From: Miscanthus floridulus
Taxonomy: Eukaryota; Streptophyta; Magnoliopsida; Poales; Poaceae
Reading direction: 5' to 3'
NCBI RefSeq assembly: GCF_019320115.1
Contig: NC_089584.1
Span: 74,679,533 to 74,743,532 of the forward strand
Length of the DNA: 64,000 nucleotides
Shown: positions 21,865 through 32,766 of the stretch, piece after piece
Numbering within the stretch: the first letter of the stretch is position 1
How the letters are laid out: every line of letters starts with the position of its first letter
The notes under the pieces: generated by a model
Told to the model about the DNA's origin: nothing
Database searches by the model: none
Seen by the model: only the letters and a program-made list of their open reading frames with translations
Made by a program: the position numbers and the translations under genes

Positions 21865-22560
21865 AGCGATTGGCTCCCGGAGCTGCTACTCCCACTCCCA
21901 CTCCCACACCTGTACTGCGTGCGACGACGTCACTGTTGGCGTGGGCACCGGCACGTGCCCGGACCGAACGACAGAACGTGTTGACGCAAGCGTACGTACG
22001 TGGTGGCGCAGCAGATGGGAACGCAGCGGACGGGAGCTGTACGTGTGGATAGGATACACACACGGCACGGCACACGTTCTGGTGTGGCCCCGACCCAACA
22101 ACGAGGGTCCGTCCGGTGGTCCGGAGGCGTGGGCACTGGCACGCCACCCACCACGACGTCCTGCCCGAGTGGCCGGTGGAGACGTGACGTCGCTCGGGGC
22201 GCACGTGTCGGGCCGCTGGGCGCCCGGACGTGTGCAAGACGCCGCGCCGAGGACTCCGTGGAGCGTGGATGGCGTGGGTGGTAATGAAGTCGAACGAAGC
22301 GGAGACGCGATCGGAGGCGCGCCGCGCGGATGTGGATGGAGTAACCGCCGTCCGGGGCCCCGGGGCGCAGCCGCCGAGCCCACAAACGACCGACCCCCTC
22401 GACCGCGACGGTGCGAAACCCTTGCACGCAGTCTCGGCCTGCGTGCACCGCATCCAATTCCAACCTCACCGCCACTGTTTCGCTTCGTGCGCTGTGTCGG
22501 GCGGTCTGCCCCGGCGCTCGCACTAGTACTAGCGCGTTTCTCAGCGGATCACTGTTGACA
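21865..22560. other. CpG-rich island, possible promoter or lost gene
   Basis: High GC with many CG dinucleotides and ACGTG/CACGTG-like motifs. Several frames on both strands remain open for 160-273 codons at once, which is a GC effect and not evidence of coding. None gives a recognisable domain. It could be an unmethylated promoter of a transcript not visible to me. Confidence 0.35.
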
Positions 22561-23785
22561 CCCGTAATCTGCAGGGCATAGACTCCTGCTGCCAAGGAAT
22601 GGCGATGGGTACCTCGTGTGTCAAATCAGACTCGTAAACAGATGAACCTGAACCCAATTTTCCTCGCCATGCTCTTAGGCACGGTTCATCGGTTAGAGTT
22701 ACTAATAGACAACAACCATATATTAAAAAAAAACGAGTACAATTGACTCACGCTACTACGGAAAGCTTCTTTAAGGTGGTTAGAATGAATTCTAGGCAGC
22801 TGTCTTGATTTCTACAGGCGAATTATAATATCCAAAAAAAAGAAAATATATTGAGCAAAACAATAGGCAAAAAACGAGGCCACTTTATAAATAAGTCTAA
22901 AAAAAGCCTGCATGTTCTGAATTGTCTTGCATACAGAGGTGATGTCCTCCGGATGACGTGAAGAATGAGATGATCAGTGCCAAATCAGTGGCCGAACGTA
23001 GCCTTGTGTTCCAAGGAAGGATGCCTGCATGCTGCATGATCATTTGATTTTCGTAGATCCGCCACCGCGAGCGAATGAGGAGAAAGATTCATCAGCGTCA
23101 CCGGACAAAGGGAGATACGGTGGGCTGGGTGCCCACATGGCCAGATCTCAGATGTCCTGTCGCGTTGGAGGGAGATAGAGCAGAGAGCAGTCATGTTGTG
23201 TTGAAAGATAAGATAAGATATGAGATGAGACCTCAAGAGGCGTCGACCTGCAGAGGAGAGGAGAGCACCGGTGGTGGTAGTAGTAGTAGCTAGCTGTAAG
23301 CTGGTGCCTGCAGCATGTGATGTGCCTGGCGTCGCACGTCCCGGGGGCGTCGGGCTCGGGCGCTCCTCCGAAAGAACGGACGCCGATGCTCCGGCCGGCA
23401 GCTACTAGTGTACTAGTGTACGATGATGAAGCATGCATGATCTTGTCGCTGCGACCGAGCTGCCGTGGTGCTTGCGTGTTTCCACTCCGGTCCTCTGCTC
23501 CTACTCAGCAAGCAGCAACAGGCTACGGGCAGGACAAGAGCAAGATCATGCCCAGGAGTAATCATTAGATTTCCTTTGGGAACCGCCGAAACCGTAGAGA
23601 GGTGCCAGTGTGCAGTGCCACTAGAGCACTGGCAGTACCAGTCCGCTTGGGTTCACTCATGGTCCAAATTTCTCTTTTTGGTCATGCCTCTAGCTATTGG
23701 CCTGCTTCATAGAAATTGGAAAGCCTGTGCGTAGGGGGAGCAGGAAATAAATCTTAGCTTCGCTGAAAGAACATGCTGCTGTTAA
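22561..23785. other. Intergenic, no gene seen
   Basis: Mixed composition. Short frames only. A moderately GC-rich patch at 23300-23640 shows no recognisable protein. Confidence 0.45.
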
Positions 23786-23790
23786 CTGAG

Positions 23791-24030
23791 CGCGTGTTTA
23801 GTTGGATGGAATTTTGGAATTTTGCTACTGTAGCACTTTCGTTTTTATTTAGCAATTAATGTTTAATCATGGACTAATTAGGCTCAAAACGTTTATCTCG
23901 CAATTTTCCACCAAACTGTGTAATTAGTTTTTTTCGTCTACATTTAATGCTCCATGCACGTATTGCAAGATTCGATGTGATGGGTACTGTAGCACTTTTT
24001 GGGTAGTTATTTTGGAACTAAACATGGGCT
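23791..24030. mobile_element. MITE, TAATTAGGCTC-core family, copy 2
   Basis: Ends CGCGTGTTTAGTTGGATGG and GGAACTAAACATGGGC are inverted. TACTGTAGCACTTT occurs near both ends, and the core ACTAATTAGGCTCAAAACG is central. Confidence 0.7.
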
Positions 24031-24576
24031 GATTTGTTCAAGAGAAAACACTGTTACTAGAAAAGTACGACTCGTAACACCTTAGAGACACACGGTCCCT
24101 TACATGGAAGCGCCCAGTGGAGCTGTGAATCTGCGATGGTTCTCTGGCCGTTACACGATGCACAAAAGAGCTTGATTTTTGTATCGAAAAAAAAACTCTA
24201 AAACACGGTGGCAACCAACCGAGGTCCTCAGATTCAGTAAGGGATCCAAATCTACCTTTTTTAGCCTAATAGAATTTATAAATAAAAATATTAACTTCTG
24301 CCCACGTTAAGAGAGGTAAATTATACAAAAAATGGAATAGTCACTTTGTCCTTTAGCTATAGTTGGAGGCTTAATTTTATTCTAAACTTTTACGGTGGAC
24401 ATTTTTGTTCTATAATTTTTATTTTTGGCTCGGTTTTGTTCTTTAAAGTGATTGTTTTAGTTCTAAAACTTTGTTCTTTGGTCTCAATTTTTGAGCCCAA
24501 AGGTAGAGTGTCTGAAGACTGCATGGCTAAACAGGAGAGGATCTATTCTAATGGATCCGTTCCTTTTTCATCTCTA

Positions 24577-24814
24577 GGCCTGGTTCACTTTGCAAATTTT
24601 TTTAACCCGATGAATAGTACTATTTTCGTCTTATTTGGCAAATATTGTCCAATCGTGGACCAACTAGGCTCAAAAGATTCATCTCGTGATTTTCAACTAA
24701 ACTGTGTAATTAGTTATTTTTTTTACCTACATTTAATACTCCATACAAACAGCTAAAAATTAATGTGACAGAGAGAGTGAAAAAACTTAAAATTTGGATG
24801 GCATCTAAACAAGG
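24577..24814. mobile_element. MITE, TAATTAGGCTC-core family, copy 3
   Basis: Starts GGCCTGGTTCACTTTG, ends GGCATCTAAACAAGG, and contains CCAACTAGGCTCAAAAGATT and ACCTACATTTAATACTCCAT. It is very close to copies 4 and 6. Confidence 0.7.
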
Positions 24815-25235
24815 TACCAGTGACATTGGCTTTCTCCGTGCTTGTTGGAAGCCGAGAGAAAGAGAGCGCTGAACCCATGAACCATGAAGCATCACCAATG
24901 GCCTCGTTAACAGTGTATCCTAGCTCCAGGGCAGGAGTAGACGAGTAGTAGAGTGTAGAGAGCGGGACTAGAGGCTAATCCATGATGAGGAAAGAAGGGA
25001 TCGTTGGGAATTTGAACCATTGAAGAGGCGCAGTAAATGTTTGGTCTGAACGTTATGGCTTCATCAAACTGCGAAAGCAACGAGGACATGGGGGAAAATA
25101 GGCAACGAAACGCCTCCAAGATTCCGGGCGATTCGGAAGTTGAGACGTTGTTGAGTGTAACTCGATTTCATGAGAAAAATTCGGAGATTTTTAACAGGAG
25201 AAGTCAGCAAGTCCTCTGGTACGGAGGATCCATTT

Positions 25236-25480
25236 GGGCCTGATTTAGATTGCAAATTTTTACAATTTGGACACTGTAGCACGTTTTGTTTGTATTTGAT
25301 AAACTTTGTCCGATCATAGACTAACTAGGCTCAAAAGATTCGTCTCGTGATTTACAACCAAACTGTACGATTAGTTATTTTTTTACCTATATTTAATACT
25401 CCATGCATGCGTCCAAAAAATTGATGTGATGGAAAGAAAGTGAAAAAACTTGAAATTTAGAGGTGATCTAAACAAGACCT
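25236..25480. mobile_element. MITE, TAATTAGGCTC-core family, copy 4
   Basis: Starts GGGCCTGATTTAGATTGC, ends GTGATCTAAACAAGACC. The core CTAACTAGGCTCAAAAGATT is followed by CGTCTCGTGATTTACAAC. Confidence 0.7.
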
Positions 25481-25489
25481 TAGGTTTCC

Positions 25490-26040
25490 TTGAGAGTGTC
25501 AATGACACAGCTGGTACTCCGTACTGGCTTGGCGCGGCCATGGCCTTGCCTTCCACGGCCTGGCTTGGCAGCTTCTGCCTGCGTGCCATACACCGTCTCC
25601 GTACTTGTTGGTGGAAGCCGAAGCCGAGGAGGCCAGGGCGGTACTAGCTAGTAGACTGGTGCACGGTGAACCAATCGCCGGTGATCCGGGCGGCCGGCGG
25701 CGTAGCGTACTAGTAGAGCCCTGCTCCAACCTCCCAGGCTCATAGCCGTAGCCTAGCTGCGCGCGCATGCAGGGAATTTAAATGCGCCGGATTTGACCGC
25801 ACGCGACGGCCGCAGGCTAGGCTGCGATTGATTTTTATCCTTGACCTGACTGCTCAATCAGCCAAGCTACCCACAGCACAGCGGTGTGGCGCTGGTACGC
25901 GCCCTGCAGCAAGCATGCATGGGCCTTCTCCTACAAGGCTCAAGGCAGCCGGGACTTTGGAATCATCAGGAAAGAAAAACAATGCCACGTTCGCTTCGTC
26001 GGGGGAGACAAGCTGAAGAAGGTACGGCTAACTTAAGTAC
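25490..26040. other. GC-richer intergenic DNA, no gene seen
   Basis: Open frames of 60-89 codons only, without recognisable content. Confidence 0.4.
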
Positions 26041-26049
26041 AGGATAGGA

Positions 26050-26365
26050 CTATAGCGGTGTTTAAATCCAGAAGAAAAGTTTAAGATGTCATATCGGGTT
26101 GTTAAATGGAAGTGTTCGGACAGTAATAGTAAAATAAATTACAGAAGTTTTCGGTAATCCGTGAGATGAATTTATTAAACTTAATTAATCCGTCATTAAC
26201 ATATGTTTACTGTAGCACCACGCTATTAAATCATGGACTAATTAGATTTAAAAATTGTCTCATAAATTAGTCACAATATATGAAATTAGTTATTTTTAGT
26301 ATATATTTAATACTTAATACTCCACGCATCCGATCCGATGCTACTCGACACTAGTCCAACTTTGA
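26050..26365. mobile_element. MITE related to the TAATTAGGCTC-core family, copy 5
   Basis: Contains GGACTAATTAGATTTAAAA, CTCATAAATTAGTCACAAT and TATATTTAATACTTAATACT. The ends are unclear, so the borders are approximate. Confidence 0.5.
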
Positions 26366-26375
26366 AATTAGCAGC

Positions 26376-26580
26376 ATGTTCGTTTATTAGTTTTAGCCAG
26401 GGCTTATCAGTCAACCAACAGTGCTTTTCTCTCACAACAAACCAGCATAAACCACGAGTTTATCAGCCCACAAACGGCCTGTTCGATGGTTAGTTTCCAG
26501 ACTGGCTGGTGCTGGTTTGTTGTGAGAGAAAAACACTGTTAGCTGGCTGGCTGAAACCAAGGCTGAAACCAACCAAAATA
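26376..26580. repeat. Pair of adjacent MITEs in inverted orientation (foldback)
   Basis: CAACAGTGCTTTTCTCTCAC with CAACAAACCAGCA in the left half is mirrored by TGCTGGTTTGTTGTGAGAG and AAAAACACTGTTAG in the right half. Both belong to the GTTCG/AACAGTGTTTTTCTC family seen also at 35.7, 39.4 and 45.6 kb. A transcript would fold into a hairpin. Confidence 0.65.
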
Positions 26581-26837
26581 TTTGCGGAGTGAGGCGTTTA
26601 GCTTCGCCCTATAGGCTGTACTAGCTACGAGTGTTCAAACGCTGTTCAGGTGGTCACAATGCAGGTTGCAGGAGCAGCAAATGCACCAGCAACGCTGCGA
26701 TCTACAGTGATTCCTCCGTCGTCTCCCCGCTCTAGGCCGAGGCCAAACGGCGTCAGCCAAAGTTCCAACGCGCAACGAAACATTCCATCTCTGATCCCTC
26801 TACGGAAGATTCAAACCACCCGCCTCTCTCTAGTCTA

Positions 26838-27074
26838 GGCCTTGTTTGGATTGAAACTTTTTTCAACCTGATGAATAGTACCATTTTCGTCTTATTTGGT
26901 AAATATTGTCTAATCGTGGACCAACTAGGCTCAAAAGATTCATCTCGTGATTTCCAACTAAACTGTGTAATTAGTTATTTTTTTACCTATATTTAATACT
27001 CCATGCAAGCGGCTAAAAATTGATATGATAAAGAGAGAGTGAAAAAACTTGAAACTTTGATGGGATCTAGCCCT
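26838..27074. mobile_element. MITE, TAATTAGGCTC-core family, copy 6
   Basis: Starts GGCCTTGTTTGGATTG, contains CCAACTAGGCTCAAAAGATT and ends near TTTGATGGGATCTAG. It is close in sequence to copy 3. Confidence 0.7.
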
Positions 27075-27937
27075 AATCTCATCACAAAAGATACGCACTC
27101 CTCTGCGTGCCGTCAGACTTCACTCGAGCCTGAAAAGCCTGGCACACGGCACAGGCGCGCAGCCATCAGCTATTCCTCGCGAGTCTCTCTTCAACTCCTC
27201 TTTACTGCAATATACTTGTACGTACTAGTCTACTACTGTAGTACGGATCTACTGGAACTGGGGCACTGTAAACCATGAGCTCATCACGCCTCTTCTGAAC
27301 TCAGATACATAAGCTGATGCTACCTTACATATTCAGAATAACGCAATGCGTTCCGAGTACCTACAGATACAAGAGATACACGCCGCTCGGCGTCAAATTT
27401 CACTCTAACACGACTGCCGGTGGTAACTAGCCAGGCAGAGTGTACATAAATAATCCAGATACTCCTTTGCGCCCATCACAATACCTCAGAAATTCAGGGA
27501 CACGGTGACATACTGCGCCAAAATTTATGAAACTATTTCATGGACAGATCCGTGCTGTTGGCAGGGAGTGCTCGACTCGTTTTGACAGAATATGATTGCC
27601 ATGAAGCTACATTATACAGACAGATAAAATGATATTTCACTCCAGGGGAATTAGGAATGAGGCAATTCGAAACACCAATGTTCTGCAGCCTGGAACCTTT
27701 TACCTATTTTGGCTGCCGGATGAAGTTGCCTGTTCCTGTCCAGTGGTGGGTTATGGAGGTGGAGTGCTACCACCAGTGGTCAGTATTCGACTTCAACAGG
27801 TCCTCTAGCGATGGTTCGCCTTTGCATGGTCAACAATTGCCAGATATGTGTTCTGCGACATTAGGTGCCATACTCTTCGACATGATCCATGATTTCCTCA
27901 AAAACTACGGTGGGTCTCTGTTGCTGTTGTCACCAGG

Positions 27938-30900
27938 TTAGTTAAGATGCAGAAATTTGAACCATTGCCAGTTTGCATACAGTTTAGCTTCGTCATCAAA
28001 TGGTAGCATTTCTCCTGGAAGGCCATCATCTAATGTAGGGTTCTGAGAGAGAACTGGAAGCTGCTCCCTGTACCTCTTTGCCATTTCCTCAGCTTCTGAG
28101 AACACTTTCTGCATCAGTACAAGACAAGTGATACTAAGAATAGATATATAGGAGGGAGATTCATCAAACAAGAGATGGAGTATTCCAATATATAGCTAGG
28201 CTGGAGTGCAACTCAGTATCTCACCTCTCTGTCGGAAAGAAACAAACCAGGTGCACTCTCGAGTTCTGCTATGCTGTTGATCAAGTAAACTTTCAGAATC
28301 AGAAAAAAGGGCGTACCCAGTGCAGAGAGCTCCCGCTCTGTGCGGGGTCTGGGGAAGGGTGTCAGTGGCAAGCCTTACCCTCGCCTGTACAATGCGAGGA
28401 GACCGCGACTCGAACCCGGGATCTTCCGGTCACAGGCGGTAAGACTCTACCGCTTGCACCAGGCCCGCCCTTCAAACTTTCAGAATCAGAACTCTACCAT
28501 ATATGTTGATTAGACCTTACCACAAAGAAAGTATTCAGTAAAATCAAGACAAACACAGCAGCTAGTTCACAACTGAATAGAGCCAGTGCTAGTGTGAGGT
28601 CAGGTTTACCTCAGTGCAATTTTGTCAGGGACATTTGACTTGATCACGACAACTTTCACCTCATCATCTATCTTCAGGACGTCACTTACTGACAAAACAT
28701 TGCCTCGACTAATATTCGATATGTGAAGTAAGCCACTGCAAATTAGTAGTTGAGTACACTATTAGTTGCATTTATAGGGATGTGCGTCTTGATTTCTCTA
28801 GGTCATTGGATTGACCCAAAACTCATGCAAATGAACTAATCTAGATTTCTTGGCTTAATAAGAAAAAACAGACAGTTTTTTAGCTTATGCAGTTATGCTT
28901 GATTGTAAATACACGAACGGCATGCAGCCTTGTAAATACACCTTCTGTTTGTCCCAGCAATCCTAACTTGTGCACCATATGGAAAAATCTTGCGAACAGT
29001 CCCTTGTAGGAGGGTTCCTTCTTTAAGATAAGTCATTTCCTGATGATTAGTAATTCAGTACATCAGTACATTCAGCATTACAAATTTACAATATCTTTTG
29101 CAGTGTTAGTTATTTGGAGACAAATTCAATGTCCAGAAGCTGATTTATCATTGACAATTTGGCCAAGTATGATGGAATTCAGTACATAAGTGCAACTCTG
29201 CAAACAAATAACCGACACAATTTGGATGTACAGAATTTAATGTGTCTCAACATACTTGATTGTCGTAAACAGTAAAATACAATTAGTATTTTGGGCACTT
29301 GATCATCCCCTCCGTCCAGAAATGATAATTGTATTTGACCAAAGGAAAGTCATGGAAGGGTGGGCCTGGTGCAAGCGGTAGACTCTTACCGCCTGTGACC
29401 GGAAGGTCCCGGGTTCGAGTCGCGGTCTCCTCGCATTGCACAAGCGAGGGTAAGGCTTGCCACTGACACCCTTCCCCAGACCCTTAATTTCTCTTATAAA
29501 ATGCATTCAATTGCTAAAAAACAATGTAATCTCAGAGGCACTTTAAACACAAATCTATTGATGCAAGTTTTATGCTCTACACTTGCATATAATTGACTAA
29601 CTGTTGGTCAAAATTTATAAAGTTTGACTTCTCCTCTGGTCAAACATAATTATCATTTCTGGATGGAGTACGATTCAATTTATAAAACATGTATGTAATA
29701 TGTAAAACAAAACCATAGTTGTAGCTTATAGAGAGATGTCTGTGCACCAACCCATGCTTTCTTCTCACTAATTATCAGGTCGTTAGTTTCTTCATCGAGC
29801 CTTGCAATGCACACACGAATGCTGCAACCGATCTGTATGCCAAGAAGCAACAAGCCAACGAGTGATATCAGCCAACATAACCACAAGATTTAACTTAAAC
29901 ATCTGATAGCACAGTCCCTTATTTAATAAAAACAAAAAACAGAAAGCACAATCTGTTTCAAGTATCATAACCACGTAATAACGACAATCAAATGATGAAA
30001 TGGGCATTAACAGTACTACATCCAAAAGCTCCTTACTTTGTTTTTCAAGTCTGTAAATGAACTTATCCTGTCGACGAGCTCAAATTTAGGAAGGAATGCT
30101 CTCACACCCTGAAATGAAGTTGGCCTAAATCTTAGCCTTGAACAGAAGTACAAAATAACACAACTGGAGACCATTTGATTAGTAGAAGGGAAGGGAAGAC
30201 TCTTCCTTGCCTCAATTCTTGTGAGTAGCCCCCCAGTGTTCCACTCGTAAATTTTCACCTCAATTGGCTCGTCGAGTTGCAGAATCTGTCTGACAAAAAT
30301 GAACACGCACCAATCACTGCATCAGCACCTATACTATACGAATAACCAATGTCTGAAGGGAGAACAAATGCACTCGACCTGCCTGGCGCGGTGCCACGCG
30401 AGGCGCCGGAAGAGCCGCCGCGCCGACAGTAGTGGCCGCCCGCTAAGCGTCCGTCCAAGCACCTCAGCGAATACTACGGTCCCGGGCGCCACCAGCGTCC
30501 TGCTCCCGCGCTTCTGCCTCCGGGCCTCCTTGTCGTCGTCCACGGTGGGACCCGCCACGACGCCGATGCTCCCCGGCCCAGGCAGAGCTTGTCGCGTCGG
30601 CGGATCAGCACTGTCGCGGTCGAGCGGGAGAAGCTCCTTGGCGAGCAGCGTGGCGAGACGGTCGGCGCCGACCGCGACGTCGAGGCGCGCCTCGGTGCCG
30701 GAGACCACGACCCCGACGGCGAAGTCGCCCGGCTTGGGGTCGTAGCGCCCGTCGGTTCCGCTAGCAGATTCAGAATCCTGGACGTGGCCGGCGTTGAGTA
30801 GGCGGACGAAACCGGCGGAGAGCGCGTCGTCGAGGCGCTTGGAGCTGGCGCACATGACCGGCTGGGCTCGGCCTCGCCCTCGGGCCTGGGGCTGCGCCAG

Positions 30901-30987
30901 CCGAGGGGATGGGACCAGGGCTTTGGCGACGTGGAGGATGGGTTGCGGCTTCGAGAGGGGAGGGAGCGGCGGCGCCGGCGTCGGCAT
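27938..30987 (-). CDS. Plastid-type RNA-binding protein with two S1 domains (SRRP1-like)
   Basis: Eight exons on the minus strand read through in frame: 30987-30379, 30285-30211, 30108-30037, 29832-29752, 29039-28942, 28735-28610, 28273-28225 and 28108-27938, giving 426 residues. The first 45 or so residues are Pro/Ala/Arg-rich without acids, like a chloroplast transit peptide. An S1 fold spans about 205-278 (VKIYEWNTGGLLTRIEGVRA, then FLPKFEL) and a second about 284-360 (LLQGTVRKIFPYGAQVRIAG, then GLLHISNISRG). The C-terminus is acidic, then LYANWQWFKF. The order resembles Arabidopsis SRRP1 (At3g23700), a plastid S1 protein for RNA/ribosome function; this is from memory. Intron 2 has a GC donor (30210-30209). 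SINE insertions lie in introns 4 and 6. Confidence 0.9.
28287..28304. repeat. Left target duplication of SINE copy A
   Basis: AAACTTTCAGAATCAGAA here is repeated exactly at 28474-28491, on the other side of the SINE. Confidence 0.93.
28305..28473 (-). mobile_element. Au-type SINE, copy A (intron 6 of the S1 gene)
   Basis: The minus strand gives a tRNA-like head with A-box-like TGGTGCAAGCGGTAGAG and B-box-like GGGTTCGAGTCGC, then CTTCCCCAGACCCCGC and a T-run tail. This is the layout of grass Au SINEs. The perfect 18-bp flanking duplication shows insertion by target-primed reverse transcription. It carries no coding frame. Confidence 0.92.
29309..29670. mobile_element. Stowaway-like MITE interrupted by a SINE (intron 4 of the S1 gene)
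   Basis: Left CTCCGTCCAGAAATGATAA and right TTATCATTTCTGGATGGAG are inverted copies about 20 bases long. The outermost bases are worn. A SINE copy lies between them. Confidence 0.75.
29358..29483 (+). mobile_element. Au-type SINE, copy B, 3'-truncated
   Basis: GGGCCTGGTGCAAGCGGTAG and GGGTTCGAGTCGCGG, ending at CTTCCCCAGACCC, match copies A and C but the last 40 or so bases and tail are missing. No target duplication was found. Confidence 0.85.
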
Positions 30988-31264
30988 TTCGTCAGTCGCA
31001 GCGCAGGCGTTCCGGCCGTCGCCAACTCGGCCAGTTTACTTTATCCGTAACGATATTTCTTTTCTCGAAATCGGAAATGAGTGGGCTGGGTCGAATGCAG
31101 TTAGGCCCGTGTGGTGCTACTCTTTCACGGAGCCCATGATTGAGATATCAGCCCAGGTAGAAAGAGAGGGGACAGAATCGTGGGCTGGGACCTGTCGTCT
31201 TCGTCTCCGGCGGAACAAAGCGGCGGCGAGGCGGGACATAGAGAGGAGGAGAGCCGAGAGCGGG
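30988..31264. promoter_or_regulatory. Bidirectional promoter between S1 gene and small membrane-protein gene
   Basis: Only 277 bases separate the two divergent start codons. Four TGGGCT motifs (site II type, either strand) occur at 31082, 31131, 31150 and 31181. Site II elements bind TCP factors and are frequent upstream of nuclear genes for organellar and ribosomal proteins. No TATA box is obvious. Confidence 0.65.
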
Positions 31265-32766
31265 ATGGGGTACCTGTGGCGGGTGCGTCTGTCGTCGTTC
31301 GCTGCCGGCGTAGCGACGGCATCGGCGGCGGGGTTCTTCCTCCTCTACAAGGACCACCTGCTTGCCCGCGCCGCCATCACCCGCCAGGTGAGTCCCCGGC
31401 CTCCGTCTAGCCTTTTTTTTTCTTCTGGCGGATAATCTGATTAATCACCCCGGTTCATTTGCGAATCTGTTTGTTGTCTAGCAAAATTAGTCCCATCTGG
31501 TTGTCTTCCTAGGCATTCTCACCTTTCCGTGATCTGGTCGCCGCGGCGTCCTGGGCGACTAATTATTAGCCCCTGCCAAATTTCTTCCCTTGTCCGATTA
31601 TTGATCGAAATGCGCATTTTTGGTTCCCAGAATTGAAATGGACTAATTGCAAAACACGGCCTCGTCAAGGGAAATGTGGAGTTGATTCCATTTCATGTGA
31701 TTACAAGCTCGAGCTGTTCGGACTTATCTATGCTTGCAACAAATTGATTTTAGGTTGCTGAAGAAGATTGCTGTGTAATGAGAATGCTATAGAACAGACA
31801 TGCCATGCTCGGCTGTGTAGTCAGAGCTTCATCCAGAATTTGCCAGGCAAATTGACACCAATATACATCACATGAATAATGTCCTTTTTATTGCGACAAT
31901 GTTGGTGTTCTGTGCATTATACATGTGTAGGGTGCCAACACTTGCCATTTTGTTGGTCTTATCAAGGCATTCTGTATTATGACTTATGGATCTCCACAAA
32001 CTGCTTATCTTTTAATTCTAACTATAACTATGCGTTGCTGTTGAGTCACATGTTTTTTTAGCGGTGTTGAGTCACATGTTTGTTGTCAAACTATGAATGA
32101 ACCCTTAGAGTTAGAGGCACTGTTGGTGAAACAGAGTTTGCACTCATCGTATGAGAGATATTATGATAGTCTCAGCGCACCTTGCATCTGCCAATTGCAT
32201 TAGCTAACAAAGTCAATCAAGCTTCTTCTATGGGAGTATTATCTATGCCCTGGTGCATTTCGTACATTGGCTTACCAAATTAACTTGTGGTGCTCTATTA
32301 ATTATCAAGAATAGTTAACTAGAGGATTCTTGTAACTGAGTTCCTGTGGTTCTATAAATGGTAGTTGAACTTAAATTTACTTTTATCTATACTTTTGGTG
32401 TAGTCATCTGTGCATAAACAAGTAAACTATTCTTGATTTTGTGCATTTAAATTCTGTTGTGGAGTAATTATGATTGTAGTGATGTTTCCTTTTTGTTCGA
32501 AATGTTACAATTTACAACCTCATGATGAATTTTCCATTTATGTCTTTGTTTTCTCTTATGAGGCTGGTAGTTGAACACAACATTTTGAAAGAGGACTACA
32601 TTTAAAATTGGTTTGTGTTTGACTAGTGGTTAAGATTTGATGTGCTTGTTTCCAGGTGGAGGACATTAAGGAAACTTCTGAAAAGCATTATGCAGCCCTA
32701 AATAAGAGGATATCGGCACTGGGAAGCAGAAAAGATTCTGGAACTATCAAAGAGGCATCAGATTAA
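31265..32766 (+). CDS. Small single-pass membrane protein, 77 aa, conserved plant type
   Basis: Exon 1 (31265-31387) encodes MGYLWRVRLSSFAAGVATAS and a hydrophobic continuation up to LLYKDHLLARAAITRQ. Exon 2 (32656-32766) encodes VEDIKETSEKHYAALNKRIS and ends SGTIKEASD with a TAA stop. Both borders are GT-AG and the junction keeps frame. Residues about 10-28 form one membrane segment with positive charge before it; the rest looks helical, perhaps coiled coil (EKHYAALNKRISALGSR). I recall similar unnamed small proteins in other plants but no function. The short N-terminal helix with basic flank would suit an organelle membrane anchor, which is inference. A longer upstream frame exists but starts inside the neighbouring gene. 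Confidence 0.82.

Noticed and set aside
21737..22558. 273-codon plus-strand frame as a gene
   Set aside because: Long frames are open on both strands at once in this CpG-rich DNA, with no domain, no splice support and low-complexity composition.
29358..29483. tRNA gene (A-box and B-box-like motifs), also at 28.3 and 33.4 kb
   Set aside because: The motifs belong to tRNA-derived SINE heads with target duplications and tails; no cloverleaf with a proper anticodon stem can be drawn.
30794..31435. 213-codon frame starting upstream of the small membrane-protein gene
   Set aside because: Its first part is antisense to the S1 gene and crosses the divergent promoter; the start at 31265 gives the conserved-looking protein.
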